Under the pieces are notes generated by a model, which ran no database searches, was not told the DNA's origin, and saw nothing but the letters and a program-made list of their open reading frames with translations. Both the position numbers and the translations under genes were made by a program. A DNA stretch of 64,000 nucleotides from Hermatobates lingyangjiaoensis (taxonomy: Eukaryota; Arthropoda; Insecta; Hemiptera; Hermatobatidae), in contig JAPFBL010000255.1 in assembly GCA_026182355.1 (NCBI GenBank), positions 5,209,501 through 5,273,500 on the forward strand, written 5' to 3'. This document shows, in pieces, positions 12,526 through 22,578 of this stretch. Position 1 is the first letter of the stretch, and the number at the start of each line of letters is the position of its first letter.

Positions 12526-12535
12526 CATAATTCTA
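12526..12535. repeat. Target-site duplication, 3' side of the Jockey element
   Basis: The sequence CATAATTCTA lies immediately before the T-run (the element's poly-A tail read on the plus strand) and is repeated exactly at 16985-16994. The match can be extended to 11 bases because the next base is T on both sides. This size is normal for LINE insertion. Confidence 0.9.
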
Positions 12536-12727
12536 TTTTTTTTTTTTTTTTTTATTTTATTTTACATAGTCACAACAATGCAAATGTACATTACCAGTGA
12601 CAATGATGAAGGAAATATATACATTACACATGGAGGCAGGAGGGAAGAAATAATTCAGTAATTATACTTCCTGGCGTGAGAAATATGTTATAAAACTTAG
12701 ATTAAATTTACAAGTCACTAGAGTAAT
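12536..12727 (-). other. Jockey 3' UTR and poly-A tail
   Basis: On the minus strand the ORF2 stop is followed by about 170 bases of untranslated sequence ending in TAAAATAAAATAAAAA and about 18-20 A residues. The overlapping AATAAA-type hexamers sit directly against the tail, as in many Jockey elements. Confidence 0.85.
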
Positions 12728-13165
12728 TCACACTAATAAGTCTCTTGGCCAGTTTCTCTTCAGGCGCCTTTGGGGATTTCCTGGAATATTTGTTGAGGAG
12801 ATGTTTTGGACTAAGGGATTGCTATTGCTACAAAGATTTTTATGGAAGGCTTTGTATCGAGATATTGCTACTTGATGAACTGTTGAAATCCTTAGGTCTG
12901 AATAGATTGTTTGATTTGGTATGTAAAAGGGACAATGAAGAATTTTTCTAAGAATTTTTGACTGAAGAGCTTGTATCCTCTGGGCATTGCTAGATTTTGT
13001 TGCTCCCCATATTTCAATTCCGTAAGTCCAAATAGGCATAATCATAGATTTATATAGTAATAGTTTATTGACAGTAGTTAATTTTGAACGATTATCAAGT
13101 AAGTGAATTAAAAGTCTATATCGTCTGTTTAGTTCTGTTCTTTTCATTTTGGTATGGGAGCCCAA
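12728..13165 (-). pseudogene. Jockey ORF2, C-terminal part displaced by frameshift
   Basis: This frame continues ORF2 after the frame break. It starts at GSHTKMKRTELNRRYR and includes KLLLYKSMIMPIWTYGIEIWG and ILRKILHCP. This is the usual thumb and post-RT segment of Jockey ORF2 (family pattern: KxxLYKxxIxPIWTYGIxLWG, then LRxIxxAPWYVxN). Here the second motif reads CPFYIPNQTIYSDL. The join to the upstream part lies in the run TTGGGC on the minus strand near 13158-13165, where one base is missing relative to the expected frame. It has no start of its own in biology; the ATG at 13163-13165 is fortuitous. Without correction, ORF2 loses this region and is probably inactive. Confidence 0.88.
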
Positions 13166-15423
13166 GTAAGACGTCTGTCAAGGTGCAGTCCTAAGTATTT
13201 GGTGGTTGTAGCTTGAGGGATCGGAATATGGTTAAGGAAGACTGGAGAACACGCATCTGGCCGCAACGTAAATGTTACGTGAACACTTTTCTGTTCGTTA
13301 ATGCGTATTCTCCAACACTTCAGCCATGACTCTATAACGTTTAAGTGTTGCTGGATATAGTAGGATGCTAGCTCAGGACTGTCATTTGTGCAAAGGATTG
13401 CCTTGTCGTCAGCAAATGTGGCTAAGACTGTATGGGGAGATTCTGGAATGTCGGAGGTGTATATGGAGTATAGCACTGGTCCAAGTATGCTTCCTTGCGG
13501 AACTCCTGCTTTAATATGAATAACTGGAGAAAGACAAGAGCCTTCTATTACTTGGCTAAAGCGGTGGTTGAGGTAGGACTGCATTATAAGGTAGTAAGTA
13601 TGTGGGAGTATTTTTTTGAGCTTCCAAAGCAACCCAGCATGCCAAATCCTGTCAAAGGCTTCCGCCTCATCAAGAAAGACAGCTGAGCAGTATTGTTTCT
13701 TCTCAAGAGTAGAGGAAATGACATCAACTATACGGTGGCATTGTTGAATTGTAGAGTGTTGAGATCGAAACCCGAATTGGTGAGAGGGTATTAAATTTTT
13801 CGATTCTAAAATGGGACGAAGTCTTCGAAGAAATAATTTTTCAAAGATTTTGGCCATGGTTGGTAGTAAACTAATTGGGCGGTACGACGTACATAGTTGT
13901 GGAGACTTATGGGGCTTTGGGATCATGCGAATAATAGAAAATTTCCACAGAATGGGGAAATAGGTTGTTCGTAAGATAGAGTTGTATATATATGTAAGGA
14001 AAATTATGACCTTACGGGGAAGTTGTTTGATTATTTCGTTTGTTATAAGGTCATAACCGGGAGATTTTTTTGATGGTAGTTTTTTAATTATAAAAGAGAC
14101 TTCATTTGGGGAGAATGACTTGGGTGGAAGAGAGAGCTGTAAAGGGGCTACAAGTTCATCAGTTACTTTTGCTGTAGTATCAGGGTCTTCTATATTTGAA
14201 TTGGGAATGAAAAGGGTTTCAAGGTGTTTGGAGAAGACTGTGGCCTTCTCATAGTCGCTTTTTGCCCAGGTATCGTCGCCAGTAAGGATCGGAGTACTAA
14301 TTTTTTTATGGGACAGTATTCGTCTAGTGGCAGTCCATAGTGACTTGTCTTCGGGTTTCAGTGCTTCAGTATATTTTTGGAAAAGACAATTTCGATATTG
14401 CTTCAAGTCTCGAGTTAGTTGGTTTTGTAATCTGTTAAATGTTTGTTTGTCAGATGGGTATCGACTTCTCTGCCATTTGGCTCTTGCTCGTCGTTTAGCT
14501 TGGATTAATTCCCTGAGGTATGTTGGTAGGTATGTAGTGTGCTTTTTTGGTCTGGATGGGACTTTAGCATTATTTATACAAGCATGTATATCCTGAGTTA
14601 ATTTACTAATTGCGTCATCTATTTCACGTGATGTCTTGAGGCGTACTTTAAGGTCAGTCTGTCGTTCAATTTCGGCTCTAAATTTTTCCCAGTCAATATG
14701 TCCGTTGAGTAGAGTTTGATTATTAATAATTTTCATAGGATGAATAGATAATGATAGAAGTACGGGTGAATGGTCAGAGGAAAGGTCTGGGAGAGTTGTG
14801 ATGTAAGGGTTTAGTTTTGAGATGGGTGAAGTGACAAATATATCAAGCAGGTCAGGTTTTTTGACTGTGGAAGAAGGCCAATATGTAGGAGTTCCAGGAC
14901 TTAGGACAGTATAAGATGAGTTGAGAAGAGATTTACGGAGAATAGAACCCCGAGGTGTGGTTACTCGACATCCCCATGACTGGTGTTTACAATTGAAATC
15001 CCCTCCACAAATAAATTTAGGTGAAAGGTGTTGAAAGATATTTGAAAGGTCACTTTGGGTTATACGTTTGTTTGGAGGGCAATATATTGAAGAGACATTG
15101 TAGTTGTATGGATGGGACTCAAGGCAGATTGTGCATACTTGCATGGCAGGTGTGGATACAGAAGGTAGGATGTGGTGTTTGAGAGACCTCCGTACAAGCA
15201 CAGCTACTCCACCATGGGCAGTGTTATCAGGATGGTCAGTGCGATATGTGATGTAGTCAGTTAGTTTAAAATATGACCTGGACGTAAAGTGGGTTTCTGT
15301 CAGTAGTGCAATGTCAATTTTCTTGTCATGTAGTACAATGTCGAGTTCTTGTCTGTGTTGAGTAAGTCCGTTGGCATTCCAGAGGAGGATAGTTAAAGAT
15401 TGCTTAGTTGGGGAGGTGTTCAT
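13144..15423 (-). pseudogene. Jockey ORF2: endonuclease and reverse transcriptase (frameshifted)
   Basis: This is the replicase of the element, which nicks target DNA and reverse-transcribes the RNA there. An apurinic-like endonuclease occupies residues about 10-230, with N16/N18 (NANGL), E43 (LTETHF), D142 and N144 (GGDFN) and D217/H218 (SSDHSP) all present. The reverse transcriptase spans about residues 440-720, with YRPISLLP (514-521), D585 in the FLD motif, GVPQGS (640-645) and the catalytic FADD at 670-673. FADD in place of YADD is common in this clade. The frame ends prematurely after 759 codons because of a one-base deletion near the end. About 140 further residues continue in another frame to 12728. 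The ATG overlaps the ORF1 stop as ATGA, which supports this start and suggests termination-reinitiation. Confidence 0.92.
15420..15423 (-). promoter_or_regulatory. ATGA stop-start overlap between ORF1 and ORF2
   Basis: On the minus strand the last codons of ORF1 end ...ACC AAA TGA and ORF2 begins ATG AAC ACC, sharing the bases ATGA. The arrangement implies that ORF2 is translated by ribosomes that terminate on ORF1 and restart, as shown for other LINEs with this overlap. Confidence 0.85.
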
Positions 15424-16613
15424 TTGGTAGCAACAGCAGGAACAAGACTGGTTATGACTGTGGTGAGAAGGGAGATAAGTGGAGTGATAGTTGACTTTAG
15501 TTCATTTAAAAAGGATGTAAGAAGGACTGTGAAATCGGAGGAAGGTGTGGGAGGAGGAATGAAGGTAGGCATTTTGTGAGGTACTTGCTGTGGTTCAGAT
15601 GATGTGGCTCCTGCTGCAACGACATTAGCATAGCTAACGTTCTTGACGACTGGGTTCGTAGAAATACCAGTAGTTCTTGTCTTTTGACTTTCAGTTGAGT
15701 CAACATTTCGCCTCAGCTTCTTCTGTATGTTTTTGTGGATTTCACATCCTCTGTAACTTGCAGGATGACAGCCTTCACAAAGGGCACACTTCGCCGGCTC
15801 ATCTCTTGACTTCATACAGTCCTCTGTTCTATGCTGACCTGCGCATTTCACACAACGAGGTGCTAGATTACAATAAGTTTTGGTGTGACCATAACGCTGG
15901 CACCTTTTGCACTGAGGTATTTCTTTTCGTTTATATGGCTCTTCCACAATAACTTTGGTATGGAACAAGGAAGTCATTTCAAAGATATCTTTATTATTAT
16001 GGCTTGGTTCTAGATCCACAAAAAAGAGAGACATAGGCTGCTTCGTCACATTGTGAAGAACATTAGTAATATTTCGTACATTATGTCCTAAGTCTTTTAG
16101 TTCATCGTGGATTGTCTGTATTGGAGTGGAGTGGTGAATATTTCTTATTACTACTCTAAACGCTTTGTCTTGTTTAAGCTGGTACGTGTGAAAGGGGATG
16201 TTTAGCATTCTAAAATGACAGTTGATTTTGCGGTATCCCTCTGCTTCTTTTGGATATATTGCAACATCACTTGCTCTTGATTTACAAGCGAAATTACCTT
16301 TACCGACCAGTTCAGTAAGAGTTCTTATAAGATCTGGGAAATTTGTCACCGATTTTAAATATATGGGAGGTGGGGGTGGAAGTCTTGAAGTAGATTCTTC
16401 TTTTGACATTTCCGTTGACAGAACAGAAAACTTGTTAGGAGATAAGAATGATGGAACAGACACATTTGAATCAAGGTTAGCACCGCTCGTGGATGGTACA
16501 CTAACCTTGGGAAGTTGTTTGGCACTCAAATTTAGATCTGATTGTAAAGCAACAGCCACTTTTTTATTTTTTGGTGGGGAATGTGTCTGTGAACGACTAC
16601 GTCTCTTTTTCAT
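15420..16613 (-). CDS. Jockey ORF1: gag-like nucleic-acid-binding protein
   Basis: This is an intact frame of 397 residues. Gag-like ORF1 proteins of Jockey elements bind the element RNA and carry it to the nucleus. Residues 1-20 are basic (MKKRRSRSQ). Residues 20-90 are low-complexity, with a PPPPP run. Residues about 135-230 resemble the PRE_C2HC/RRM-like domain that precedes the knuckles (AFRVVIRNIHHSTPIQTI). Three zinc knuckles follow: CX2CX4HX4C at 235-248, CX2CX3HX4C at 254-266 and CX2CX3HX6C at 276-290. The C-terminal 100 residues are hydrophobic and low-complexity. The TGA stop overlaps the ORF2 ATG. The start is the first ATG after the 5' UTR. No disabling mutation is visible. Confidence 0.92.
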   Translation of the reverse strand: MKKRRSRSQTHSPPKNKKVAVALQSDLNLSAKQLPKVSVPSTSGANLDSNVSVPSFLSPNKFSVLSTEMSKEESTSRLPPPPPIYLKSVTNFPDLIRTLTELVGKGNFACKSRASDVAIYPKEAEGYRKINCHFRMLNIPFHTYQLKQDKAFRVVIRNIHHSTPIQTIHDELKDLGHNVRNITNVLHNVTKQPMSLFFVDLEPSHNNKDIFEMTSLFHTKVIVEEPYKRKEIPQCKRCQRYGHTKTYCNLAPRCVKCAGQHRTEDCMKSRDEPAKCALCEGCHPASYRGCEIHKNIQKKLRRNVDSTESQKTRTTGISTNPVVKNVSYANVVAAGATSSEPQQVPHKMPTFIPPPTPSSDFTVLLTSFLNELKSTITPLISLLTTVITSLVPAVATK

Positions 16614-16984
16614 GTTATACTAGTAATTAAGCACAACTGAATTGAATTACCTTTGACAGGGCTCTCCGAAGATCAATTTAAACAGGTCTTGTTGAATGAA
16701 TTTTGTTGAGACAATAAGCCAAAGGAATAAAACTTCTTTACAAGTATATGTTTGAAGGCAGCACAGCAGGTAGGCAGAGCAGGCACAGATGTCAATAGAG
16801 CAAAAAGTCGCCTTTCTCGCATCCGCTACCGATGGTAATAATTGTGCTTATAAAACAGACACTTTTATGTCGGAAAGACTAACTCACAAATCTTAAGATT
16901 TAAAACCGAATAAATTAAAGACGTTTTATCACGGAGCAATGTTTTTTGGTGTTTTCACTAACAACTGTGCACCAGCTGATCTTC
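16614..16984 (-). other. Jockey 5' UTR, probable internal promoter region
   Basis: About 370 bases lie between the element's first base, next to the target-site duplication, and the ORF1 start. Jockey-type LINEs carry an internal RNA polymerase II promoter here. I infer this from the family and cannot point to a specific initiator or downstream element. Confidence 0.6.
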
Positions 16985-16994
16985 CATAATTCTA
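16985..16994. repeat. Target-site duplication, 5' side of the Jockey element
   Basis: An exact second copy of CATAATTCTA (also at 12526-12535). It fixes the 5' end of the element at 16984. Confidence 0.9.
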
Positions 16995-17040
16995 TGAATT
17001 ATTAATTTGGTTACCTGCTAAGAGAGGTTTTGTCTGTCAA

Positions 17041-17151
17041 AAAAAATTACAAATCTTGAGATTTTCAAGCCCTAAAGATGACATAAATATATGTCGAAAC
17101 GTCGGCAAAAGGACTAGTTTAAAATCATTGGACCTCAACCCTCAAAAATTA

Positions 17152-17160
<9 letters not shown>
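17041..17160 (+). repeat. Short repeat with hammerhead-like core, family 4 (copy 1)
   Basis: The segment around GACATA-AATA-TATGTC and the downstream GGCAAAAGGACTAGTTTAAA, ATCATTGGACCTCAACC recurs on the minus strand at about 31202-31305 with high identity. Both copies lie next to AT/TA-rich tracts. This is a non-coding terminal-repeat-like unit of an unseen element. Confidence 0.7.
17069..17106 (+). ncRNA. Hammerhead-ribozyme-like fold, family 4 (one core substitution)
   Basis: The order is GCC (17069-17071), CTAAAGA (17072-17078), unpaired T, hairpin GACATA-AATA-TATGTC (17080-17095), GAA, palindrome ACGT (17099-17102), C, then GGC (17104-17106). GCC and GGC pair perfectly as stem I. The heptamer has A where G5 is required. 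The sister copy at 31262-31299 has the correct CTGAAGA but carries a change after GAA. The cleavage triplet would be GTC. Confidence 0.55.

Positions 17161-17192
<32 letters not shown>
17156..17192 (+). repeat. (TA)n microsatellite
   Basis: About 17 TA units directly after the family 4 unit and before the 28-bp tandem repeat. Confidence 0.95.
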
Positions 17193-17196
<4 letters not shown>

Positions 17197-17275
17197 ATGA
17201 TAAACGAAAAACGGTCCCGCAGGAATGATAAATGAAAAACGGTCCGGCAGGAATGATAAACTAAAAACGGTCCTA
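17197..17275 (+). repeat. 28-bp tandem repeat, about 2.7 units
   Basis: Units begin at 17197, 17225 and 17253 with ATGATAAA and contain AAAACGGTCC, followed in the first two units by (C/G)GCAGGA. The third is incomplete and runs into the family 9 repeat. ATGATAAACG occurs once more at about 17350 inside a near-palindrome, suggesting that the tandem unit belongs to the same element. Confidence 0.85.
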
Positions 17276-17372
17276 AGAAAAAGGTTTTAAATAAACACCA
17301 AATCGATGGCACATACAGTATAATTTAAACCTAAGAAACTGACCGAGTCATGATAAACGTGTTTATCATATA
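17268..17372 (+). repeat. Decayed hammerhead-like repeat, family 9 (copy 2)
   Basis: This shares AAGGTTTTAAATAAA, a GGCA block, TTTAAACCT and CTGACCGAGTC with the minus-strand copy at 6205-6300. The heptamer is gone (CTAAGAAAAA). The stem II partner strand is interrupted (AACACC). The palindrome ATCGAT takes the place of ACGT. A near-palindrome, ATGATAAACG/TGTTTATCAT, closes the right side. Confidence 0.5.
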
Positions 17373-20300
17373 TATAGTTAAAATGTCACATCTCAAATTA
17401 TTGAAAATACAATTTGTAAATAAGGTAGTCATAAATCTTCAGTTTTGAAAATATCTCTCCAATCTTCATTAAAAATTGTTCTTCCTATTTAACTGCTCTC
17501 TCTTTTCATATTTACAATGTTTTCCTAAAATCTGATACTTGCTGTGAGATATGAAGAGACACGTATGCTCTTTGAAATATTTAGAGTACTGCAAAAGTCT
17601 CAATTTCTGTTATCAATATTTATTCCCACTATCGGATATTGTATTTGGACTCTTTGCATATGATCTTAGAATATATCTTAAGATTTCCTGCTCTAATGAT
17701 TACGAACTTTCTTCAAATTTCAATAAATAAGCTTCAGAACTAGTGTTACCCCCGTAATCTTAATGAAATTTTTGCTAACTGTTCTATAATCTCCTTCTAT
17801 CTATAAAAATTTATAATATATTCTTACAAATATAATGTGACTTTCTGATCCGAGTAGCTGTGTGAAGATACACAGTGAATTGATATTGACTCTAATTGAT
17901 ATAATTGATTATTGACTCTAAATTAACTTTTAACAATTATATTGTTGGTTTAGAAAACTGTAGTATACAAATGGTTGGTTTTATTACAACAAATTCATAT
18001 GGCTCAACGAACCCTTTACTGTCGTAATCCCTATAAATCTCTCCTTCTTCTAATTGTAAATAATGTCTCACCTGTTTGTAATCTATATTACAATGATTAT
18101 TAAATCTTATGTCAAACCAACCATTTAAAATTTCTTCAGAAGTGTTCCTATAAGTTCAGTTATCTTATGCATTCATCTTACTAACCTTTCCTTTGAGTCA
18201 AATTTAATATTCCTGATCTATTCATATTTAAATCATTAAATTAATGAATTGATTTTTCATACCACATCCAATTATACAATTTAAGAGGATGAAGGTATTT
18301 GTTCACAATATAGATAGATAAGAGGGCTTAAGTGGTTTCAGGGATTAAATTAAAGGTCTTTCCTGAGCTTGATTGGATCCAAATTATTTAAAAAAAATTC
18401 ACTGTTTCTACCTTGAATATTTATATTTGCCTCTTGTTATTCTACATCAAGGGATTCTGTAATTTTTAGTCTGTGATGATCTCTTCCCTTATAATTTTTT
18501 AAATTATTCTTTTGTTGACTGTTAGTATTTGTTTTCCTAGATTGATGTTATGAATATATTCTATTGATTTTCTGGTAATTCAATGCATGGTAAGTCTTCA
18601 CGAAAGTAAAGACGCTGTCATCCCAATGTAAAATCCACCAGTTTTGGTGGGTTTCACAGTCCCCATGTTTACATTTCTCTTCATACACTGGGTTTGTTTT
18701 CCTTAGTAGAAAACTGTTGATTTGATAATTGTTTTCCAGTTCCACAGATGCACTTCAAAAACATCTACAATTCCAGAACAGTTGCACTTCCATCATAAGT
18801 AATGGCGTTACTTTATCATTGCTAGTCTTGCATTTTACATTATTTTTTTTTTAATTGTGTTTTAATTTGTGTTTTTCAGTGTATTAATTTTTCTAGTACG
18901 ATGTGTACAGTATTGGGAGTGGTTTCAACTCTTTTATTGTTCTATATCGACTGTTGGTATTTTTTTAATATCATAAGATATAAGTCATTAGAGTAAGCAT
19001 TGATAATGAATGCTTGCTTTATTTTCAATATTAGACTGTAAAATTTTACAATTTGATGCAATGTTATAGATTTTATGTACTGAGGCTTAGTACTAACAAC
19101 ATGCATATATACTTTACTTATACTTAGATAATTTCAAAGTAAAAAAAAATATTTTCTTCACTCTAGTCAGGAAAATTGTAAGTAAGTAGGAAATTCTTTT
19201 ATAAACATGTATGTAACAACTGTGTATAGTGATTAATTATAAAATGAAAATCCTAATACTCTTATTCAAAAATTAATGTGATTTCAATGAAAAGGAAGAA
19301 TTTCAAAGGAAAAACATAGATTGTTCAATACACTGAAAGATAATATGGATAACAACTGAAGTGTTTACTTGTAGAGACTTGAGGGTTTCATAAATAATGT
19401 AATTGAATAATTATAAAGAACTTGCATTGGTTTTAAATTCATGAAATGTTTGCAAATTTGAAGCACAAATATCTTAGTTGAGCAGAGTTGAGAGGAACTG
19501 GAAGGTTTTCATTTCCTTAGAGCAAGATGAAGGAACTTGATCAATTTTGTTTACCCTCTCAAACGATGATTGAGAATTCGAAGGTAACTGCTTCCAATAA
19601 TAACGCTCAAGTGCCTGCTTTGTCGACCAAATAAGCGAAATAAACAGATAAATTTGTTTTCATCATGACAAGTGAACGAATTTTAATTATTGATTGAAAT
19701 TTAATTTAAGAAAGATATCAAGAAATAACATCTCAAGTAGTATGCAACTACTTATTTGATAAATATCTACCCACGCTTAATTCATGAAATTATATATAAC
19801 TGAAAAGTCTGTTTCAAAAATAAAACCAAAATACCAACAAATAAAGTCCTTCTAAAAGGTTTAATTGGTATCAAAAATTAAACAGGTTACATACAGCCGT
19901 GTACCAACATTATTGAGTTAGATGCACCTGTGATGATAAGAATGAAATTTGTGATGTGCCTTATAGGTTATGAAGATGTCAAAAATACGATGCAAGTAAT
20001 GTATTGCTTGGAAATGTGGAGGACTTACTCCCGGTATCAAGCAATCAAAATAAATGTACTGAAGACATTAAAAAAACGTTTAAACTCAATATATACGACA
20101 AAAATATTTTAGGACGTCAAATTTATTTAAGAATTTAGAATGTATTTTAAAATGTAATGTACGAATTAGAAAAAATGATTAATTAAAATTATAGTCATCA
20201 CTATTAAGATAATTAAAGTAAATTAGAATTCAATATCTACAAATGGCCAGTTTGGGCCGACTTAGCAATAGCCAATATTTCTATACTCAATTCAAAAAAT

Positions 20301-21060
20301 ACTGACCTTATAATGAGATATGATCCATAATAAATAAAGAAGTGAACACTGTAAGTTAAATAGGAAATATAACTAACAACTTAGAAAAATACCAACAACT
20401 TATCGACAGCTTACTTTAAAAAGTAAATAAATAAATAAACCATTGATTAATCTTCACACAATCTCAGAAACATAAAGAGAAACAAATTCATAACATTCAC
20501 ATACTGAGAAAAATAAGAAATTGCCAAATCACTAAAGAAAAAGCACAAACTAAATCCCAATCAATTATGATGGTAATCAATATGATTCAAATTTTGTAAA
20601 CCGCCTATAAATACAAAAATACAAATAAGAAAAAGTTAAAACTAATTTTTCTCTCTAAAAAGCAAAGAAACATAAATCTGAGTATTTTAAAGCATTTGAA
20701 ATTGTTAGATATAAAAAGGCGATTAAAGCAGATGAATCGCACAACAAATGAACTCTTCAAACATCTTACAACTTTAAAAACATTTCAAAGGAACAAAGAG
20801 AATAAAAGGCAAAAAAATAAAATTATTAATGATTGATAACGTGAAACAGATGGTTAAATGAGAAACCAATTAGTTAATATTAGCCAGTTGTTTAGGATAC
20901 ATTTGTTGAAAACCATATAAACAAATGAAAAAACATAAGATTTGTATTAGTTATAACAATGTTAATTTATTTGTTCAATATAGAGTAAAGCTCCATGTCT
21001 TACTGCTAAGGTGTTAAACTAAGAATGATTTATTCATGTAAATTAGATGAATTATAATTG
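17373..21060. other. AT-rich non-coding DNA
   Basis: Nearly 3.7 kb without a recognisable gene, LINE fragment or clear repeat on either strand. All frames are closed by frequent stops. Confidence 0.5.
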
Positions 21061-21352
21061 TGGTGTGATTTGGAATATTGAGGTCTATCGGAGAGGTATT
21101 CCCCAGGGGTTATGTTCAATGAATGGGGCGGGAGTTCCCTTTGTTCATTGACAGTTCGCTCATGAACTGATCTACGGTCCCAAGTCTTAAATCCCCTTGT
21201 ATTGTATACCCTGGTTTCTGGTAAACAGTGTAGTCCTAATTATAAGCTTTCAGGCTTACTTCCAACTACTTGAATTAAATTGTAATTTGAATTAACAACT
21301 AAACTTTATTTATATAAAACTATATATTTATATTTATGTAATATCAAAGGAA

Positions 21353-21422
21353 AAGTCCAAACCAGATATATTAGTAACTGTTAAATAGGTCATAACACAT
21401 AAAAACAAAACACTTAGTGCAT
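21353..21422 (+). repeat. Direct repeat, copy 1 (partner at 22508-22578)
   Basis: GTCCAAACC(A/G)GATATATTA, then GTAACTGTTAAATAG, and further on AAAACAAAACACTTAGTGCA, occur at both places in the same orientation about 1.15 kb apart. They bracket the big inverted repeat and the family 2 and family 1 units. Confidence 0.75.
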
Positions 21423-21427
21423 TTAAT

Positions 21428-21940
21428 TAAAAACTTAAATGATAATAATGAAGAAAATTAAGAGGAAAATAACTGAAACAAAAGAAAATCAAGGAATATA
21501 AATAATAAATACTTAAATAATAATAATGATGAGGTTGATTAGAATAAAGTTGTATAAATAATAATTCAAAATAAAAAAAAGATAATAATAAAAAATAGTC
21601 AAAGGAAAACTAATCTCTAACCATTCAAAACAGCCCTACCTTTTTAAATTCAAACCTGATTTACAACCAGCATTTAAAAACCAGATATTTTAATGCTAGT
21701 TGTAAACCAGGTTTCAATTTAAAAGTTATGGCTGTTCTGAATGGTTAGAAATTAGTTTACCTTTGACTATTTTTTATTATTATCTTTTATTTTTATTTGA
21801 AATTATTATTCATACAACTCTATTTTAATCGTCCTCATCGTCATTATTATTTAAGTATTTATTACTTATATACCTGGATTTTCTTTTGTTTCAGTTATTT
21901 TCCTCTTAATTTTCTTCATTATTATCTTTTAAGTTTTTTA
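21428..21940. repeat. Large inverted repeat, arms about 250 bp, minimal loop
   Basis: The left arm 21428-21680 and right arm 21687-21940 are reverse complements along their whole length with moderate divergence. Examples are ATAATAATGAAGAAAATTAA against its complement at 21910-21930, and TGATTTACAACCAGCATTTAAAA against 21687-21710. The loop is only about six bases. It encodes no protein. It could be a fold-back transposon or an inverted duplication. It is followed by a family 2 unit. Confidence 0.85.
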
Positions 21941-22059
21941 TTATTTATGTTTCCAAATCTTCTACATTTTTACTTTCTATTTCTTAGCTCCTGACTTATT
22001 CTTAGTTAATGTTTCTTACCTTACTTGAACCGGGAACATTTGTGACAACACTGTTGGTC

Positions 22060-22300
22060 TCCAACCATCGCTTCGCAAGTGCGCTTGGTGTCCCTATCTC
22101 AGCTCTCCTGATGACGGTTTAACCAACAATTAGAGACAGTAAGTGTGTTTGTTCCTTTGTTTTGTGTTTGCGATTTACCATGAAATGTTTGTTGTCCATT
22201 TGGATCGTTTTCCTGTTTACAATATATATATAAAGATTTCACATAAACAAGTGAAATAACAATCATGTATATATATATATATATATATCTATATAACCAA
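22060..22300 (+). repeat. Family 2 unit with hammerhead-like core, flanked by TA tracts
   Basis: The core TCTC-CTGATGA-C-GGTTTAACC lies in a unit that continues TTAGAGACAGTAAGTGTGTT and TTTGTTGTCCATTTGGATCG and ends in ATATATATA. The same order (core, then AGTGNGT, then TTTGTCCGTTTTGGAT) is seen at 23400-23480 and 50528-50640. Confidence 0.7.
22104..22136 (+). ncRNA. Hammerhead-like fold, family 2 (GAA lost)
   Basis: Stem I is TCTC (22104-22107) with GAGA (22133-22136). The heptamer is CTGATGA at 22108-22114, then C, hairpin GGTT-T-AACC, AAC in place of GAA, palindrome AATT, and A. All parts are present except the damaged GAA, so this copy is presumably inactive. Confidence 0.5.
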
Positions 22301-22330
22301 TTAAATAAAACGATTCCACGAACTAAATAA

Positions 22331-22482
22331 ATTATATTGACACAAATAACACACAGAAATGGAACAGAAACTCACTACTATATTTCGATGTCCTCGTCAT
22401 CAGGAAGAAAGAAACGAGGACATCGAAATATAGTAGTGAGTTTCTGTTTCATTTCTGTGTGTCCTTTGTATCAATATAGTTT
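22331..22482. repeat. Palindrome, family 1, arms about 67 bp
   Basis: The left arm 22331-22397 and right arm 22413-22482 are about 90% complementary, running from an ATTATATTGA end inward to ATTTCGATGTCCTCGT. The 15-base loop carries CATCAGG. On the minus strand the left arm plus loop give CTGATGA-C-GA-GGACA-TC-GAAATATAG. A single-arm relative is at 28310-28400. Confidence 0.85.
22376..22404 (-). ncRNA. Hammerhead-like core, family 1
   Basis: The minus strand reads CTGATGA, C, a weak hairpin GA-GGACA-TC, GAA, the palindrome ATAT, A. Stem II has only two base pairs and stem I cannot be extended beyond one pair, so the resemblance rests on the heptamer, the GAA and the palindromic stem III position. 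Confidence 0.35.
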
Positions 22483-22507
22483 ATATATCAAATATATAAT
22501 TGAAATG

Positions 22508-22578
22508 GTCCAAACCGGATATATTAGTAACTGTTAAATAGTTAACAACATATTAAAAAAAACAAAACACTTAGTGCA
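22508..22578 (+). repeat. Direct repeat, copy 2 (partner at 21353-21422)
   Basis: The second copy of the GTCCAAACCGGATATATTAG repeat, in the same orientation. It lies just outside the family 1 palindrome. Confidence 0.75.

Larger units (their letters stand above)
12536..16984 (-). mobile_element. Jockey-clade non-LTR retrotransposon, near full length
   Basis: The element runs on the minus strand from 16984 (5' end, beginning GAAGATCAGCTGG) to a poly-A tail at 12536-12555. The parts in order are: a 5' UTR of about 370 bases, ORF1 (16613-15420), ORF2 (15423-12728, with one frameshift), and a 3' UTR of about 170 bases ending in repeated AATAAA-like signals and poly-A. It is flanked by an exact 10-11 bp duplication, so the insertion is complete and relatively young. 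The total of about 4.45 kb is normal for the Jockey clade. The only visible lesion in coding sequence is a one-base deletion near 13160. Confidence 0.93.

Noticed and set aside
12745..16623. Plus-strand frames across the Jockey element, including an apparent 133-codon frame at 16222
   Set aside because: They are antisense shadows of ORF1 and ORF2; they carry no domains.
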